From assembly GCF_019207025.1 (NCBI RefSeq), contig NZ_JAEEGC010000105.1, positions 1-34,494 of the forward strand: DNA of 34,494 nucleotides. The letters run 5' to 3'. Source of the DNA: Clostridium thailandense. Lineage in GTDB: Bacteria > Bacillota > Clostridia > Clostridiales > Clostridiaceae. Shown here one piece after another: positions 1 through 7,780 of the stretch. The notes below the pieces were generated by a model, which saw only the letters and a program-made list of their open reading frames with translations, was not told the DNA's origin and did not search any database. Position 1 is the stretch's first letter. Every line of letters starts with the position of its first letter. The position numbers and the translations under genes were made by a program.

Positions 1-73
1 TAACCTCTGTTTAATTTTCAAAGACCAAGTAGTTAGCGTTACTTAGTATATCATACTACTTAACGTTTGTCAA
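1..73 (-). promoter_or_regulatory. Stable-RNA (probable rRNA operon) promoter and leader reading off the left edge
   Basis: Read on the minus strand, a consensus -35 TTGACA (73-68) and a -10 TATACT (50-45) are separated by exactly 17 nt. About 20 nt downstream comes TCTTTGAAAATTAAACAG (about 26-9), which resembles the boxA/leader sequence that precedes 16S or 23S genes in Firmicutes. No protein start lies between the promoter and the edge. The inference is that an rRNA operon begins just left of position 1. A tRNA or another stable RNA is the alternative. The promoter match is seen directly; the rRNA identity is not. Confidence 0.62.
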
Positions 74-556
74 CATTCTTATTTATGTGATTAATTGTTA
101 AATTTCTTATCATCTCTCGACGACATGTGTTATTTTATCATAAAATATTTAGTTCAAATATAATTATTCTTCTATTTTCACACTTTATATCACTTTTTCT
201 ATATATATCTACTAATTTCAAACTTTTTCATATACAGATACACTAGGATAAGTTTATTAAAACAAAGCCCAAATCCACCTTTTGTTAAGCATAAAATCCT
301 TAGCTACCTTCAAGTTCTAGACTATTCAAAATAAGTCTCGTAAAAACTATACATTTTAAGTTACATATTATATGTACAAAAACTTCATAAGCAAATACAA
401 ATGAATATAGGTCTTAAAGAAGTATCCAAAACAGAGTATTGGTTAGAACTTTTAATTGCTACTAAATATATTGATTACTAAATACATATTAGTTTTTTAA
501 CAATAATCTTTTCAAAACTAACATAATGTTTTTTAATCCAATTTGCATTTCATTTA
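74..556. other. AT-rich gene-free stretch upstream of adhE
   Basis: This stretch of nearly 500 nt holds no open frame with a ribosome binding site on either strand, no tRNA and no recognisable riboswitch. It separates the leftward stable-RNA promoter from the adhE control region. The part next to the promoter (74-110) is A/T-rich, as an UP element would be. I see nothing else to support. Confidence 0.5.
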
Positions 557-574
557 TTGTTAAATATTTAACTA
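557..574. promoter_or_regulatory. Rex-like operator upstream of adhE
   Basis: The sequence TTGTTAA-ATAT-TTAACTA is a near-perfect inverted repeat. It matches the Rex redox-repressor consensus TTGTTAANNNNTTAACAA at all but one of the 14 specified positions. In Firmicutes Rex represses alcohol dehydrogenase genes when NADH/NAD+ is low. It lies about 110 nt upstream of the adhE -35 box, so looping or a second site would be needed for direct repression. The function is inferred from the motif and its neighbour. Confidence 0.5.
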
Positions 575-682
575 TAATTTTAATGTTATTTTGCATTTTT
601 TCTTATATTTTATGCATTTCATCAATTTTAAGACAACGTTTACGCTAATATTTTGAAAAAATATAATATTTTTCTCAAAAGT

Positions 683-715
683 TTGATTGACATTTAACAA
701 ACAATGTTGCATAAT
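683..715 (+). promoter_or_regulatory. adhE promoter overlapping a second Rex-like half-conserved site
   Basis: A perfect -35 TTGACA (687-692), a 17-nt spacer and a -10 CATAAT (710-715) give a transcription start near 722 and a leader of about 90 nt. TTGATTG-ACAT-TTAACAA (683-700) covers the -35 box. Its right half is a perfect Rex half-site and its left half matches 4 of 7. Rex bound here would block RNA polymerase, the usual arrangement for NADH-responsive alcohol dehydrogenase genes. Confidence 0.6.
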
Positions 716-812
716 AAGATCATAAAGTTAAGAAATAGCAGATATGCAGAAGGTCCTTACAAAACCTAATGCATACATAGTCATTAATAGATTAAGAAAG
801 AGGTGCTATTAA

Positions 813-3431
813 ATGAAAGTAACAAACGTTGATGAATTAATGAAAAAATTAGAAGAGGTAAAAGCTGCTCAAAGAGAATTTTCTACTTATACTCAAGAAC
901 AAGTTGACGAGATTTTTAGGCAGGCAGCAATGGCAGCAACCAACGCAAGAATTAGACTTGCTAAAATAGCTGTTGAAGAAACTGGAATGGGAATAATAGA
1001 GGATAAGGTTATTAAAAACCATTATTCTTCCGAATATATATATAATAAATATAAAGATGAAAAAACTTGCGGTCTTATTGAAAAAGATGAATCCTTCGGT
1101 ATCGCAAAAGTTGCAGAGCCAATAGGTGTTGTAGCTGCTGTTGTTCCAACAACCAATCCAACTGCTACTGCAATTTTCAAGGCATTAATAGCTTTAAAAA
1201 CCAGAAACGGAATAATATTCTCTCCTCACCCAAGAGCAAAAAAATCAACAATAACTGCAGCTAAAATAATACTTGATGCAGCAATTAATGCTGGTGCTCC
1301 AGAAGGAATAGTTGGGTGGATAGACGAACCATCTGTTGAGCTTTCACAAGTAGTAATGAGAGAAGCTGACATAACTCTTGCTACAGGTGGTCCCGGAATG
1401 GTTAGAGCTGCTTATTCATCTGGAAAGCCAGCTATAGGGGTTGGTGCAGGTAATACACCGGCTATAATCGATGAAAGCGCTCATATAAAGATGGCTGTAA
1501 ACTCGATTCTTTTATCAAAGACTTTTGATAATGGTGTTATATGTGCTTCTGAACAATCGGTAATAGCTTTAGACTCTGTGTACGATGAAGTTAGAAATGA
1601 ATTTGAAGATAGAGGTGCTTATATACTTAATAGAGATGAAATAAATAAGGTTAGAAAAGTAATTCTAATTAATGGTTCATTAAATGCTAATATAGTTGGA
1701 CAATCTGCTTATAAAATAGCAAATATGGCCGGAGTTGAAGTTCCTGAGACTGCTAAAGTTCTTATTGGCCAAGTAGAGTCTGTTGAGCTTGAAGAGCCAT
1801 TCTCACACGAAAAACTTTCTCCTGTTTTGGCTATGTATAGAGCAAAAACTTTTGATGAAGCACTTAAGAAAGCAGAGAGACTTGTTGAATTAGGCGGCTT
1901 CGGTCATACATCAGTACTATATGCTGATACAATGACAGCTAAAGACAAAATAGAAAAATTTAGCGCTACTATGAAAACAGGAAGAACAATTATCAATATG
2001 CCTTCAGCACAAGGCGCTATAGGTGACTTATATAACTTTAAACTAGCTCCTTCCTTAACACTTGGTTGTGGATCCTGGGGAGGAAACTCCGTATCAGAAA
2101 ATGTTGGTCCTAAGCATCTATTAAACATTAAAAGTGTAGCTGAGAGGAGAGAAAACATGCTTTGGTTTAGAGTTCCAGAAAAAGTTTACTTCAAATATGG
2201 TAGCCTTGGAGTTGCATTAAAAGAATTAAAAGATATGAATAAAAAGAAAGCATTCATAGTTACAGATAAAGTTCTTTATGAATTAGGTTATGTAGATAGA
2301 GTTACAAAGGTTTTAGAAGAAATAGGCGTTGATTTCAAAGTATTTATGGATGTAGAACCAGATCCAACTCTTGCTACTGCAGCTAAAGGCGCTAAAGAAA
2401 TGATTAACTACTGCCCAGATACTATTATTGCAGTTGGTGGTGGTTCCGCAATGGACGCTGCAAAGATTATGTGGGTAATGTATGAACATCCTGAAGTTAA
2501 ATTCGAAGATCTCGCTATGAGATTTATGGATATAAGAAAAAGAGTTTATAAGTTTCCTCATATGGGCGATAAGGCTATGATGATATCAGTAGCAACATCA
2601 GCTGGTACTGGTTCTGAAGTTACTCCTTTTGCAGTTATCACTGATGAGAGAACAGGAGTTAAGTATCCACTAGCTGATTATGAATTAACTCCAGATATGG
2701 CTATAGTAGATGCAGAGTTGATGATGGGTATGCCAAGAAGTTTAACAGCTGCATCAGGTATAGATGCATTAACTCATGCTATAGAAGCTTATGCGTCAGT
2801 TCTTGCTTCAGAATTTACTAATGGTCTTTGCTTAGAAGCAATAAGGTTAATATTTAAATATCTGCCTGAAACTTACAATGAAGGTACCACTAATATAAAG
2901 GCAAGAGAAAAAATGGCTCATGCTTCAACTATGGCTGGTATGGCATTTGCCAATGCGTTCCTAGGAGTATGTCACTCAATGGCACACAAATTAGGAGCAG
3001 CGCACCATATACCACACGGAGTTGCCAATGGTTTATTAATAAATGAAGTTATAAAATTCAATGCAGTTGATGATCCAAGGAAACAAACTGCTTTCCCTCA
3101 ATATAAATATCCAAATGCTAAGTCAAGATATGCTAGAATTGCAGAATATTTAAATCTTGGTGGAAATAGCGAGGACGAAAAGGTTGAGTTATTAGTTAAA
3201 GCTATAGACGAACTAAAAGTAAAAATTAATATACCAATGACTATACATGAAGCTGGAGTTACAAAAGAAAAATTCTTTGCTAGCCTAGATGATATGTCAG
3301 AGCAAGCTTTTGATGATCAATGCACAGGAGCTAATCCAAGATATCCACTAATAAGTGAAATTAAGCAAATGTATATAAATGTTTTCGATAAAGTTGAAGC
3401 AGTTGTTAATACTCCAGCATCAAAAGAATAA
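813..3431 (+). CDS. adhE: Bifunctional acetaldehyde-CoA/alcohol dehydrogenase AdhE
   Basis: AdhE reduces acetyl-CoA (or butyryl-CoA) to the aldehyde and then to the alcohol, oxidising two NADH. It is cytoplasmic and forms spirosome filaments in characterised relatives. The 872-residue length is typical. Residues 1 to about 440 form the CoA-acylating aldehyde dehydrogenase half, with catalytic Cys244 in NGVICASEQ. Residues from about 450 form the iron-dependent alcohol dehydrogenase half. It has the nucleotide-binding GGGSAMDAAK (542-551), ATSAGTGSEVTPF (594-606), and the iron-ligand segments GIDALTHAIEAY (649-660) and HSMAHKLGAAHHIPHG (721-736). The start follows AAGAGGTG by a normal distance. 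The gene stands alone behind its own promoter with Rex-like operators. No clear terminator separates it from the following tRNA promoter. Substrate length (C2 or C4) cannot be read from the sequence. Confidence 0.97.
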   Translation: MKVTNVDELMKKLEEVKAAQREFSTYTQEQVDEIFRQAAMAATNARIRLAKIAVEETGMGIIEDKVIKNHYSSEYIYNKYKDEKTCGLIEKDESFGIAKVAEPIGVVAAVVPTTNPTATAIFKALIALKTRNGIIFSPHPRAKKSTITAAKIILDAAINAGAPEGIVGWIDEPSVELSQVVMREADITLATGGPGMVRAAYSSGKPAIGVGAGNTPAIIDESAHIKMAVNSILLSKTFDNGVICASEQSVIALDSVYDEVRNEFEDRGAYILNRDEINKVRKVILINGSLNANIVGQSAYKIANMAGVEVPETAKVLIGQVESVELEEPFSHEKLSPVLAMYRAKTFDEALKKAERLVELGGFGHTSVLYADTMTAKDKIEKFSATMKTGRTIINMPSAQGAIGDLYNFKLAPSLTLGCGSWGGNSVSENVGPKHLLNIKSVAERRENMLWFRVPEKVYFKYGSLGVALKELKDMNKKKAFIVTDKVLYELGYVDRVTKVLEEIGVDFKVFMDVEPDPTLATAAKGAKEMINYCPDTIIAVGGGSAMDAAKIMWVMYEHPEVKFEDLAMRFMDIRKRVYKFPHMGDKAMMISVATSAGTGSEVTPFAVITDERTGVKYPLADYELTPDMAIVDAELMMGMPRSLTAASGIDALTHAIEAYASVLASEFTNGLCLEAIRLIFKYLPETYNEGTTNIKAREKMAHASTMAGMAFANAFLGVCHSMAHKLGAAHHIPHGVANGLLINEVIKFNAVDDPRKQTAFPQYKYPNAKSRYARIAEYLNLGGNSEDEKVELLVKAIDELKVKINIPMTIHEAGVTKEKFFASLDDMSEQAFDDQCTGANPRYPLISEIKQMYINVFDKVEAVVNTPASKE

Positions 3432-3446
3432 TTTTTTAAGATAATG

Positions 3447-3475
3447 TTGACAATTGTATGTGTATGTCATATAAT
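3447..3475 (+). promoter_or_regulatory. Promoter of tRNA-Leu
   Basis: A perfect TTGACA (3447-3452), 17-nt spacer and perfect TATAAT (3470-3475) lie just upstream of the tRNA. The strength fits a stable-RNA promoter. It also shows that the tRNA is not dependent on adhE transcription. Confidence 0.8.
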
Positions 3476-3496
3476 AGTTCTTGTCATCAGCAATGA

Positions 3497-3585
3497 GCTG
3501 GAGTGGCGGAACTGGCAGACGCACAGGACTTAAAATCCTGCGGGCTTTAAAACCCGTACCGGTTCGATTCCGGTCTTCAGCACCA
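3497..3585 (+). tRNA. tRNA-Leu (anticodon UAA)
   Basis: The acceptor stem GCTGGAG pairs with CTTCAGC (one G-T pair). The anticodon stem-loop is CAGGA-CTTAAAA-TCCTG, with anticodon TAA at 3531-3533, which reads UUA and UUG leucine codons. A long variable arm (CGGGCTTTAAAACCCG) marks a class II tRNA, and the T arm CCGGTTCGATTCCGG is canonical. The 3' CCA is encoded. UUA is the main leucine codon in such AT-rich genomes. Confidence 0.97.
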
Positions 3586-3612
3586 AGACGAGTTTATAAC
3601 TCGTCTTTTTTA
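3586..3612 (+). terminator. Intrinsic terminator of tRNA-Leu
   Basis: The stem AGACGAGTT/AACTCGTCT with a TAT loop is followed by TTTTTTA. It starts directly after the encoded CCA. Confidence 0.88.
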
Positions 3613-3640
3613 TTTTGATCCATTAATAACTTTATAAAAT

Positions 3641-3669
3641 AAAGCCTAGAACCAAACCTTCTAGGCTTT
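3641..3669 (-). terminator. Terminator of uppP (probably bidirectional)
   Basis: The 9-bp stem AAAGCCTAG/CTAGGCTTT is followed on the minus strand by ATTTTAT and on the plus strand by a short T run. It lies downstream of the uppP stop codon. Confidence 0.65.
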
Positions 3670-3694
3670 TATATGTTTGAGGTATGAGTTTATA
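3662..3694 (+). repeat. Orphan loop core of the long-hairpin repeat family
   Basis: The segment GGCTTTTATATGTTTGAGG plus TATGAGTTTATA matches the apex of the hairpin at 33909-34169 (reverse complement) with only one or two differences over about 32 nt. Neither long arm is present. It sits between the uppP terminator stem and the uppP stop codon. It could be a remnant of a deleted element or an independent copy of the core. Confidence 0.6.
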
Positions 3695-3696
3695 CT

Positions 3697-4530
3697 CTAT
3701 GCAGCCATTCCTTTTGTAAATGCCAATACAAGTATAATAATTCCAATAAGTATTCTGTAAATAGCAAAAATTCTCATAGGCTTCCTTTTTAGGAAATTAA
3801 CAAACCCTTCCACTACTACTAAAGCAACAATAAAAGACACCACAAACGCTACTATTAAAGCTACAATTTGAGCACTACTCATTGATATTTTAAGCTTTAA
3901 TAGAGAATACCCACTAGCTGCTACCATCGTAGGTATCGCTAGAAAAAACGAAAATTCAGCGGCAGCAACTGTATTCAACCCGCTTACCCATGCACCCATT
4001 ATAGTAGAAGCCGATCTTGACATACCTGGCCATAGAGAAAGGCATTGAAAACAACCTATTTTAAAAGCCTGTACAATATTCACATTATCTATACTTCTTA
4101 TAGGATTTCCTCTCCTATATTTATTCTCCATAACTATCATTAGGATTCCTCCTACTACAAGTGCAAAGGCTACAGTAACAGCATTAAATAGCTTTTCTTC
4201 TATAGTTTTATGTAGAAGAAGACCAATAACTGCTGATGGTATAAATGCTACTAACATATTAAGCCATAATCTAAAACCAGATTCACCAGGCGAAAGATTT
4301 CTTAGCGAATCCTTTATCTTCTCTCGGTATAATACCACAATTGCTAATATGGCTCCTAATTGAATTACTATATCAAACATATCTATGTAAGCTTTAGGAT
4401 ACATAGGTGCCTTAAACTTAATTAAATTTTCGACGATAATCATGTGTCCTGTAGACGATATAGGTAAAAACTCTGTTATACCCTCCACAATTCCAATTAT
4501 GACAGCTTTAAATATAAGCACAAAGTCCAT
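3697..4530 (-). CDS. uppP: Undecaprenyl-diphosphatase (BacA/UppP family)
   Basis: UppP dephosphorylates undecaprenyl diphosphate to regenerate the lipid carrier for peptidoglycan and other cell-wall polymers. Extra copies give bacitracin resistance. The protein is an integral membrane protein of 277 residues, usual for the family. Two signature segments are present: EGITEFLPISSTGH (16-29) with the catalytic Glu region, and PGMSRSAST (168-176), the phosphate-binding loop. Several hydrophobic helices fill the rest. I chose the ATG at 4530 because AAGGAAGTGAG lies 8-12 nt upstream; an in-frame GTG 9 nt earlier is too close to it. The gene is monocistronic, with its own promoter and terminator. 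Confidence 0.95.
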   Translation of the reverse strand: MDFVLIFKAVIIGIVEGITEFLPISSTGHMIIVENLIKFKAPMYPKAYIDMFDIVIQLGAILAIVVLYREKIKDSLRNLSPGESGFRLWLNMLVAFIPSAVIGLLLHKTIEEKLFNAVTVAFALVVGGILMIVMENKYRRGNPIRSIDNVNIVQAFKIGCFQCLSLWPGMSRSASTIMGAWVSGLNTVAAAEFSFFLAIPTMVAASGYSLLKLKISMSSAQIVALIVAFVVSFIVALVVVEGFVNFLKRKPMRIFAIYRILIGIIILVLAFTKGMAA

Positions 4531-4572
4531 TTTCCACACTCACTTCCTTATTTAATTTTATACAACATTCTA

Positions 4573-4602
4573 ATTATACTATCAATATCAGGCTTTATTC
4601 AA
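4573..4602 (-). promoter_or_regulatory. Probable uppP promoter
   Basis: On the minus strand TTGAAT (4602-4597), an 18-nt spacer and a perfect TATAAT (4578-4573) lie about 40 nt before the uppP start. A perfect 14-nt palindrome, TTACAATATTGTAA (4624-4637), lies just upstream of this promoter and could be an operator; no regulator is recognised for it. Confidence 0.55.
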
Positions 4603-4660
4603 CTAAAGTTTGTAAATAAGTTATTACAATATTGTAACATTAACCAAACTTAATATAATA

Positions 4661-4697
4661 AAAAACTTCGTCTCTATATTTTTTACAGAAACGAAGT
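4661..4697 (-). terminator. Terminator of pckA
   Basis: On the minus strand ACTTCGTTTCT pairs with AGAGACGAAGT (one G-T pair) and is followed directly by TTTTTTATT. It lies about 30 nt beyond the pckA stop codon. Confidence 0.85.
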
Positions 4698-4724
4698 CTT
4701 AGGTATTTTATATATAGTTCCTAA

Positions 4725-6317
4725 TTAAACATATAAAATTTCTTTTACTACAGGACCTGCTTGGATTATATCTTCAGGTACATTTTTAAATTTTTTAAAG
4801 TTATCTTGAAATTTTTGTGCCAGTTCAAAAGCCTTAATCTCATAGGCTTCCTTATCTTCCCAAGTATTTTTAGGATCTAATATTTCTGATGGCACGTCTG
4901 GACACTCTAATGGCATTGAAACTTTAAATATAGGATGCTCAACAAATTTTACGTTCTTTAATTTTCCCTCTAAAGCTGCTTTTACCATTGCTCTGGTATA
5001 AGAAAGTTTTATTCTATTTCCTTTTCCATATCCTCCGCTTAACCATCCTGTGTTCACTAAATAGACATCTGTTCCGTACTTATCTATTCTTTCACCAAGA
5101 AGTTCAGCATATACAGCTGGATTCATAAGCATAAATGGTTCTCCAAAACATGATGAGAAGGTAGCCTTAGGCTCAGTTATTCCTCTTTCAGTTCCTGCTA
5201 CTTTGCTTGTGTAACCAGACATGAAGTGATACATTGCTGCTTCTTTCGATAGTTTAGCTATTGGAGGCATTACACCAAATGCGTCTGCTGTTAAGAATAT
5301 TATAGTGTCTGGATTTCCCCCTATTCCACTCTTTTCAATATTATCTATAAAATCAATTGGATATGCAGCTCTTGTATTTTCGGTATATTTGTTATTATCA
5401 TAATCCGGCTCTCCATTTGGACTAAGAACAACATTTTCTAATATAGTACCAAACTTTATAGCATTGTAAATTTCATGTTCTTTATCCTTGTCCAGTTTTA
5501 TAGTTTTAGCGTAGCATCCACCCTCAAAGTTGAATACTCCTTCATCACTCCAACCATGCTCATCATCCCCTATCAATCTTCTTTCTGGGTCTGTTGACAA
5601 AGTTGTTTTTCCAGTCCCCGACAATCCAAAGAATACTGCTGTTCTTCCATCGTTACCTATATTAGCCGAACAGTGCATTGGCATTACTCCATTTTTAGGT
5701 AATAAAAAATTCATAACAGAGAATACTGATTTCTTTATTTCTCCTGAATATTGTGTTCCACCTATTAATATAATTTTTTTGTCAAAGTTGACTAATACAA
5801 AAGCCTCAGAGTTCAATCCATCTTCTTTACCCTTAGCTTTAAATCCCGGTGCTGCGATTACATTAAATTCAGGTTGAAAATTAGATAAATCTTCTACATC
5901 CGGTCTTCTAAATAGTTGATTAGCAAACATAGCTTCATAAGCATATTCGCACACGGTTCTTATGGGCAACGTATACTTCGATGCTGCTCCTACAAATCCA
6001 TCAAATACAAAAATATCCTTTCCCTCTAGATATTTAGCAACCTGATCATACATTTTATCAAATATCTTTTCATCTATAGGTTGATTAACTTCGCCCCAGT
6101 TGATCTTATCTTCAATGCTCTTTTGCTTAACTATAAATCTATCTTTAGGAGATCTTCCAGTGTATTTTCCAGTATTTACAACTAATGCTCCCTTGCTTGA
6201 CAAAACACCTTCGTTTCTTTTAATTGCAAACTCCGTTAACTGAGTCACCGACAAATTTCTATATATATTTTTACATCCATTAATGTTTAAATTTCCCAAT
6301 TTTATATCTATATTCAT
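4725..6317 (-). CDS. pckA: Phosphoenolpyruvate carboxykinase (ATP)
   Basis: PckA interconverts oxaloacetate plus ATP with phosphoenolpyruvate, CO2 and ADP in the cytoplasm. In anaerobes it can run in either the gluconeogenic or the carboxylating direction. The 530-residue length is typical of the ATP type. Visible motifs are the substrate loop YTGRSPKDRF (52-61), GGTQYSGEIKKS (186-197), the P-loop GLSGTGKTTLS (231-241) and the metal-binding GDDEHGW (250-256). I chose the ATG at 6317 because GGGAGG lies 8 nt upstream; the earlier in-frame ATG places this ribosome binding site inside the coding sequence. The gene is monocistronic, with a leader of about 160 nt. Confidence 0.97.
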   Translation of the reverse strand: MNIDIKLGNLNINGCKNIYRNLSVTQLTEFAIKRNEGVLSSKGALVVNTGKYTGRSPKDRFIVKQKSIEDKINWGEVNQPIDEKIFDKMYDQVAKYLEGKDIFVFDGFVGAASKYTLPIRTVCEYAYEAMFANQLFRRPDVEDLSNFQPEFNVIAAPGFKAKGKEDGLNSEAFVLVNFDKKIILIGGTQYSGEIKKSVFSVMNFLLPKNGVMPMHCSANIGNDGRTAVFFGLSGTGKTTLSTDPERRLIGDDEHGWSDEGVFNFEGGCYAKTIKLDKDKEHEIYNAIKFGTILENVVLSPNGEPDYDNNKYTENTRAAYPIDFIDNIEKSGIGGNPDTIIFLTADAFGVMPPIAKLSKEAAMYHFMSGYTSKVAGTERGITEPKATFSSCFGEPFMLMNPAVYAELLGERIDKYGTDVYLVNTGWLSGGYGKGNRIKLSYTRAMVKAALEGKLKNVKFVEHPIFKVSMPLECPDVPSEILDPKNTWEDKEAYEIKAFELAQKFQDNFKKFKNVPEDIIQAGPVVKEILYV

Positions 6318-6483
6318 TCTTAACCTCCCTAGCATCTTAAAACATATTTATATTATTTATATTACACCAAATACAGAAAAATGCAATAAAAATTTTATTT
6401 TTTTATGTTTTTGCTTTGATTTTGATAAAAAACTTGCAATGAATTATTCTAATCCGTATTAAAACCCCCTAAAATGCTATACT

Positions 6484-6512
6484 ATTATAATTGTACTATA
6501 CTATATATGCAA
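6484..6512 (-). promoter_or_regulatory. pckA promoter with long leader
   Basis: On the minus strand TTGCAT (6512-6507), 17-nt spacer and perfect TATAAT (6489-6484) predict a start near 6477. The transcript would carry about 160 nt of leader (6318-6477). I find no known riboswitch or strong hairpin in it, only an AT-rich tract and the G-run GGGGG near 6465. The remaining part of this gap (6513-6660) is AT-rich with no recognisable feature. Confidence 0.65.
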
Positions 6513-6660
6513 CTTTTTTAATTTAAACTTGCAAATCTTGTTAAATTAAAAATATAACAAGCAAAAAAGGGGATATATGCTGTATAATGAAATTTTTTAT
6601 GCTGATATTATATGTTTCTAACTTATAATATGCATTTATTGTTTTTATTATATAAAAAAA

Positions 6661-6687
6661 GATATGATGATCATCTTTCATCATATC
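6661..6687 (-). terminator. Terminator of the EamA transporter gene
   Basis: The 10-bp stem GATATGATGA/TCATCATATC is followed on the minus strand by TTTTTTTAT. It begins right after the stop codon of the transporter gene. Confidence 0.85.
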
Positions 6688-7551
6688 CTATCTTTGACCT
6701 CTAATTAGATATACAGCATATACTATTAAAATTGCTCCTAGAATCTGCATCATCGAAATAGACTCTCTTAAAAACATAAAAGAGACTATCATAGCTGTTG
6801 GTATTTCTAGATTGCCTATTACCGAAACCTTTAAAGCTCCTATATCCTGTATCGCTGTATATAATAATGTAAGGGGTATTATTTCACACAAAACTGCAAG
6901 AATGATTATGTATATAAGACTTTCAAATTTTATATAATCTCCAAGCAAAAATTCAGGACTTCTTATAAAAAACAACGTTATAAGAGAAAATAGCGTAGAG
7001 TAAGCATTTATGGTCAAGGCATCTGCCTTCTCAAGTTTTTTTTCTGTATATAAGTTCATAAAAGCATAAAACACTGCACTCAAAATTCCAAATACTAATC
7101 CTCTAATTGAGTATTTAACCTCTCCTGAAAATGTGTTTAATGTAAAGACACAACCAATAAAAGCTAACATTATGGCCACCATCTTCTTGAATTGAATTTT
7201 TTCATTTTCAAATATAGCTGAATAAATAAAAACCATTATTGGATATGTAAATAACAGCATTGTTACCATGGCCACCTGTAAATGCTCAAATGCTTTATAA
7301 TAAAATACTGTCATTAGAGTATTTCCCACTGCTCCAAGAACAGCCATACTAAATAATTCCTTTTTGCTAACATATAGTTTTTTTCTATCTTTTAAAAATG
7401 CAATTGTAAACATAAGGAATACAGCTATTATATACTGAATAATAAGCAAACTTATCGAATCAATTCCTGTTTTATATGCAAGCTTTACAAATATTCCAGC
7501 AGTGCCGAAAAAAATTGCCGATATTATTGCGTATATATACCCTTTTTTCAA
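6688..7551 (-). CDS. EamA/DMT-family membrane transporter
   Basis: This drug/metabolite-transporter family protein probably exports or imports a small metabolite; the substrate is not predictable. It has about ten hydrophobic segments over 287 residues in two similar halves, the usual 5+5 EamA arrangement (about residues 4-130 and 145-285). Examples are YIYAIISAIFFGTAGIFVKL near the N-terminus and FGILSAVFYAFMNLYTEKK at the start of the second half. I chose the TTG at 7551 because GGAGGTGAG lies 4-7 nt upstream and the protein then begins MKKGYIYAI. In-frame ATG codons further upstream place the ribosome binding site inside the gene. It is monocistronic and divergent from murT. Confidence 0.88.
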   Translation of the reverse strand: MKKGYIYAIISAIFFGTAGIFVKLAYKTGIDSISLLIIQYIIAVFLMFTIAFLKDRKKLYVSKKELFSMAVLGAVGNTLMTVFYYKAFEHLQVAMVTMLLFTYPIMVFIYSAIFENEKIQFKKMVAIMLAFIGCVFTLNTFSGEVKYSIRGLVFGILSAVFYAFMNLYTEKKLEKADALTINAYSTLFSLITLFFIRSPEFLLGDYIKFESLIYIIILAVLCEIIPLTLLYTAIQDIGALKVSVIGNLEIPTAMIVSFMFLRESISMMQILGAILIVYAVYLIRGQR

Positions 7552-7592
7552 AACCTCACCTCCATCTATACATGTTAACAATCCCATCAATT

Positions 7593-7622
7593 AGTATATA
7601 TTAGTCACTTACCTATTTCCAA
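7593..7622 (-). promoter_or_regulatory. Probable promoter of the EamA transporter gene
   Basis: On the minus strand TTGGAA (7622-7617), 18-nt spacer and TATACT (7598-7593) lie about 40 nt before the TTG start. Confidence 0.5.
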
Positions 7623-7687
7623 GTTATTTTTTTATATTATTATCCAAATGATAAAAATTTACAGCATGTACTTCTTTTTTATATTTT

Positions 7688-7716
7688 TTGATGTAAAAAA
7701 ATTAATATTGTATTAT
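7688..7716 (+). promoter_or_regulatory. Probable promoter of murT-gatD
   Basis: TTGATG (7688-7693), a 17-nt spacer and TATTAT (7711-7716) predict a start near 7723, about 58 nt before the proposed murT start. The palindrome AAGTTAACTT (7731-7740) lies in the leader. Confidence 0.5.
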
Positions 7717-7780
7717 AATATTTAAGAGTTAAGTTAACTTTGCAAGGTAGTTTTTAATTAAAACAAAGGTGGTGTGAGAA

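Noticed and set aside
3497..3694. tRNA-Leu as an integration (att) site for a mobile island
   Set aside because: The 3' end of the tRNA is not repeated nearby and no integrase is present; only the orphan hairpin core is unusual.
4624..4637. Palindrome TTACAATATTGTAA as a defined operator
   Set aside because: It is a perfect 14-nt palindrome upstream of the uppP promoter, but AT-rich palindromes occur by chance here and I know no regulator for it; it is only noted in the promoter entry.
6318..6477. Riboswitch in the long pckA leader
   Set aside because: I looked for paired stems and known conserved cores and saw none; only an AT-rich leader can be supported.
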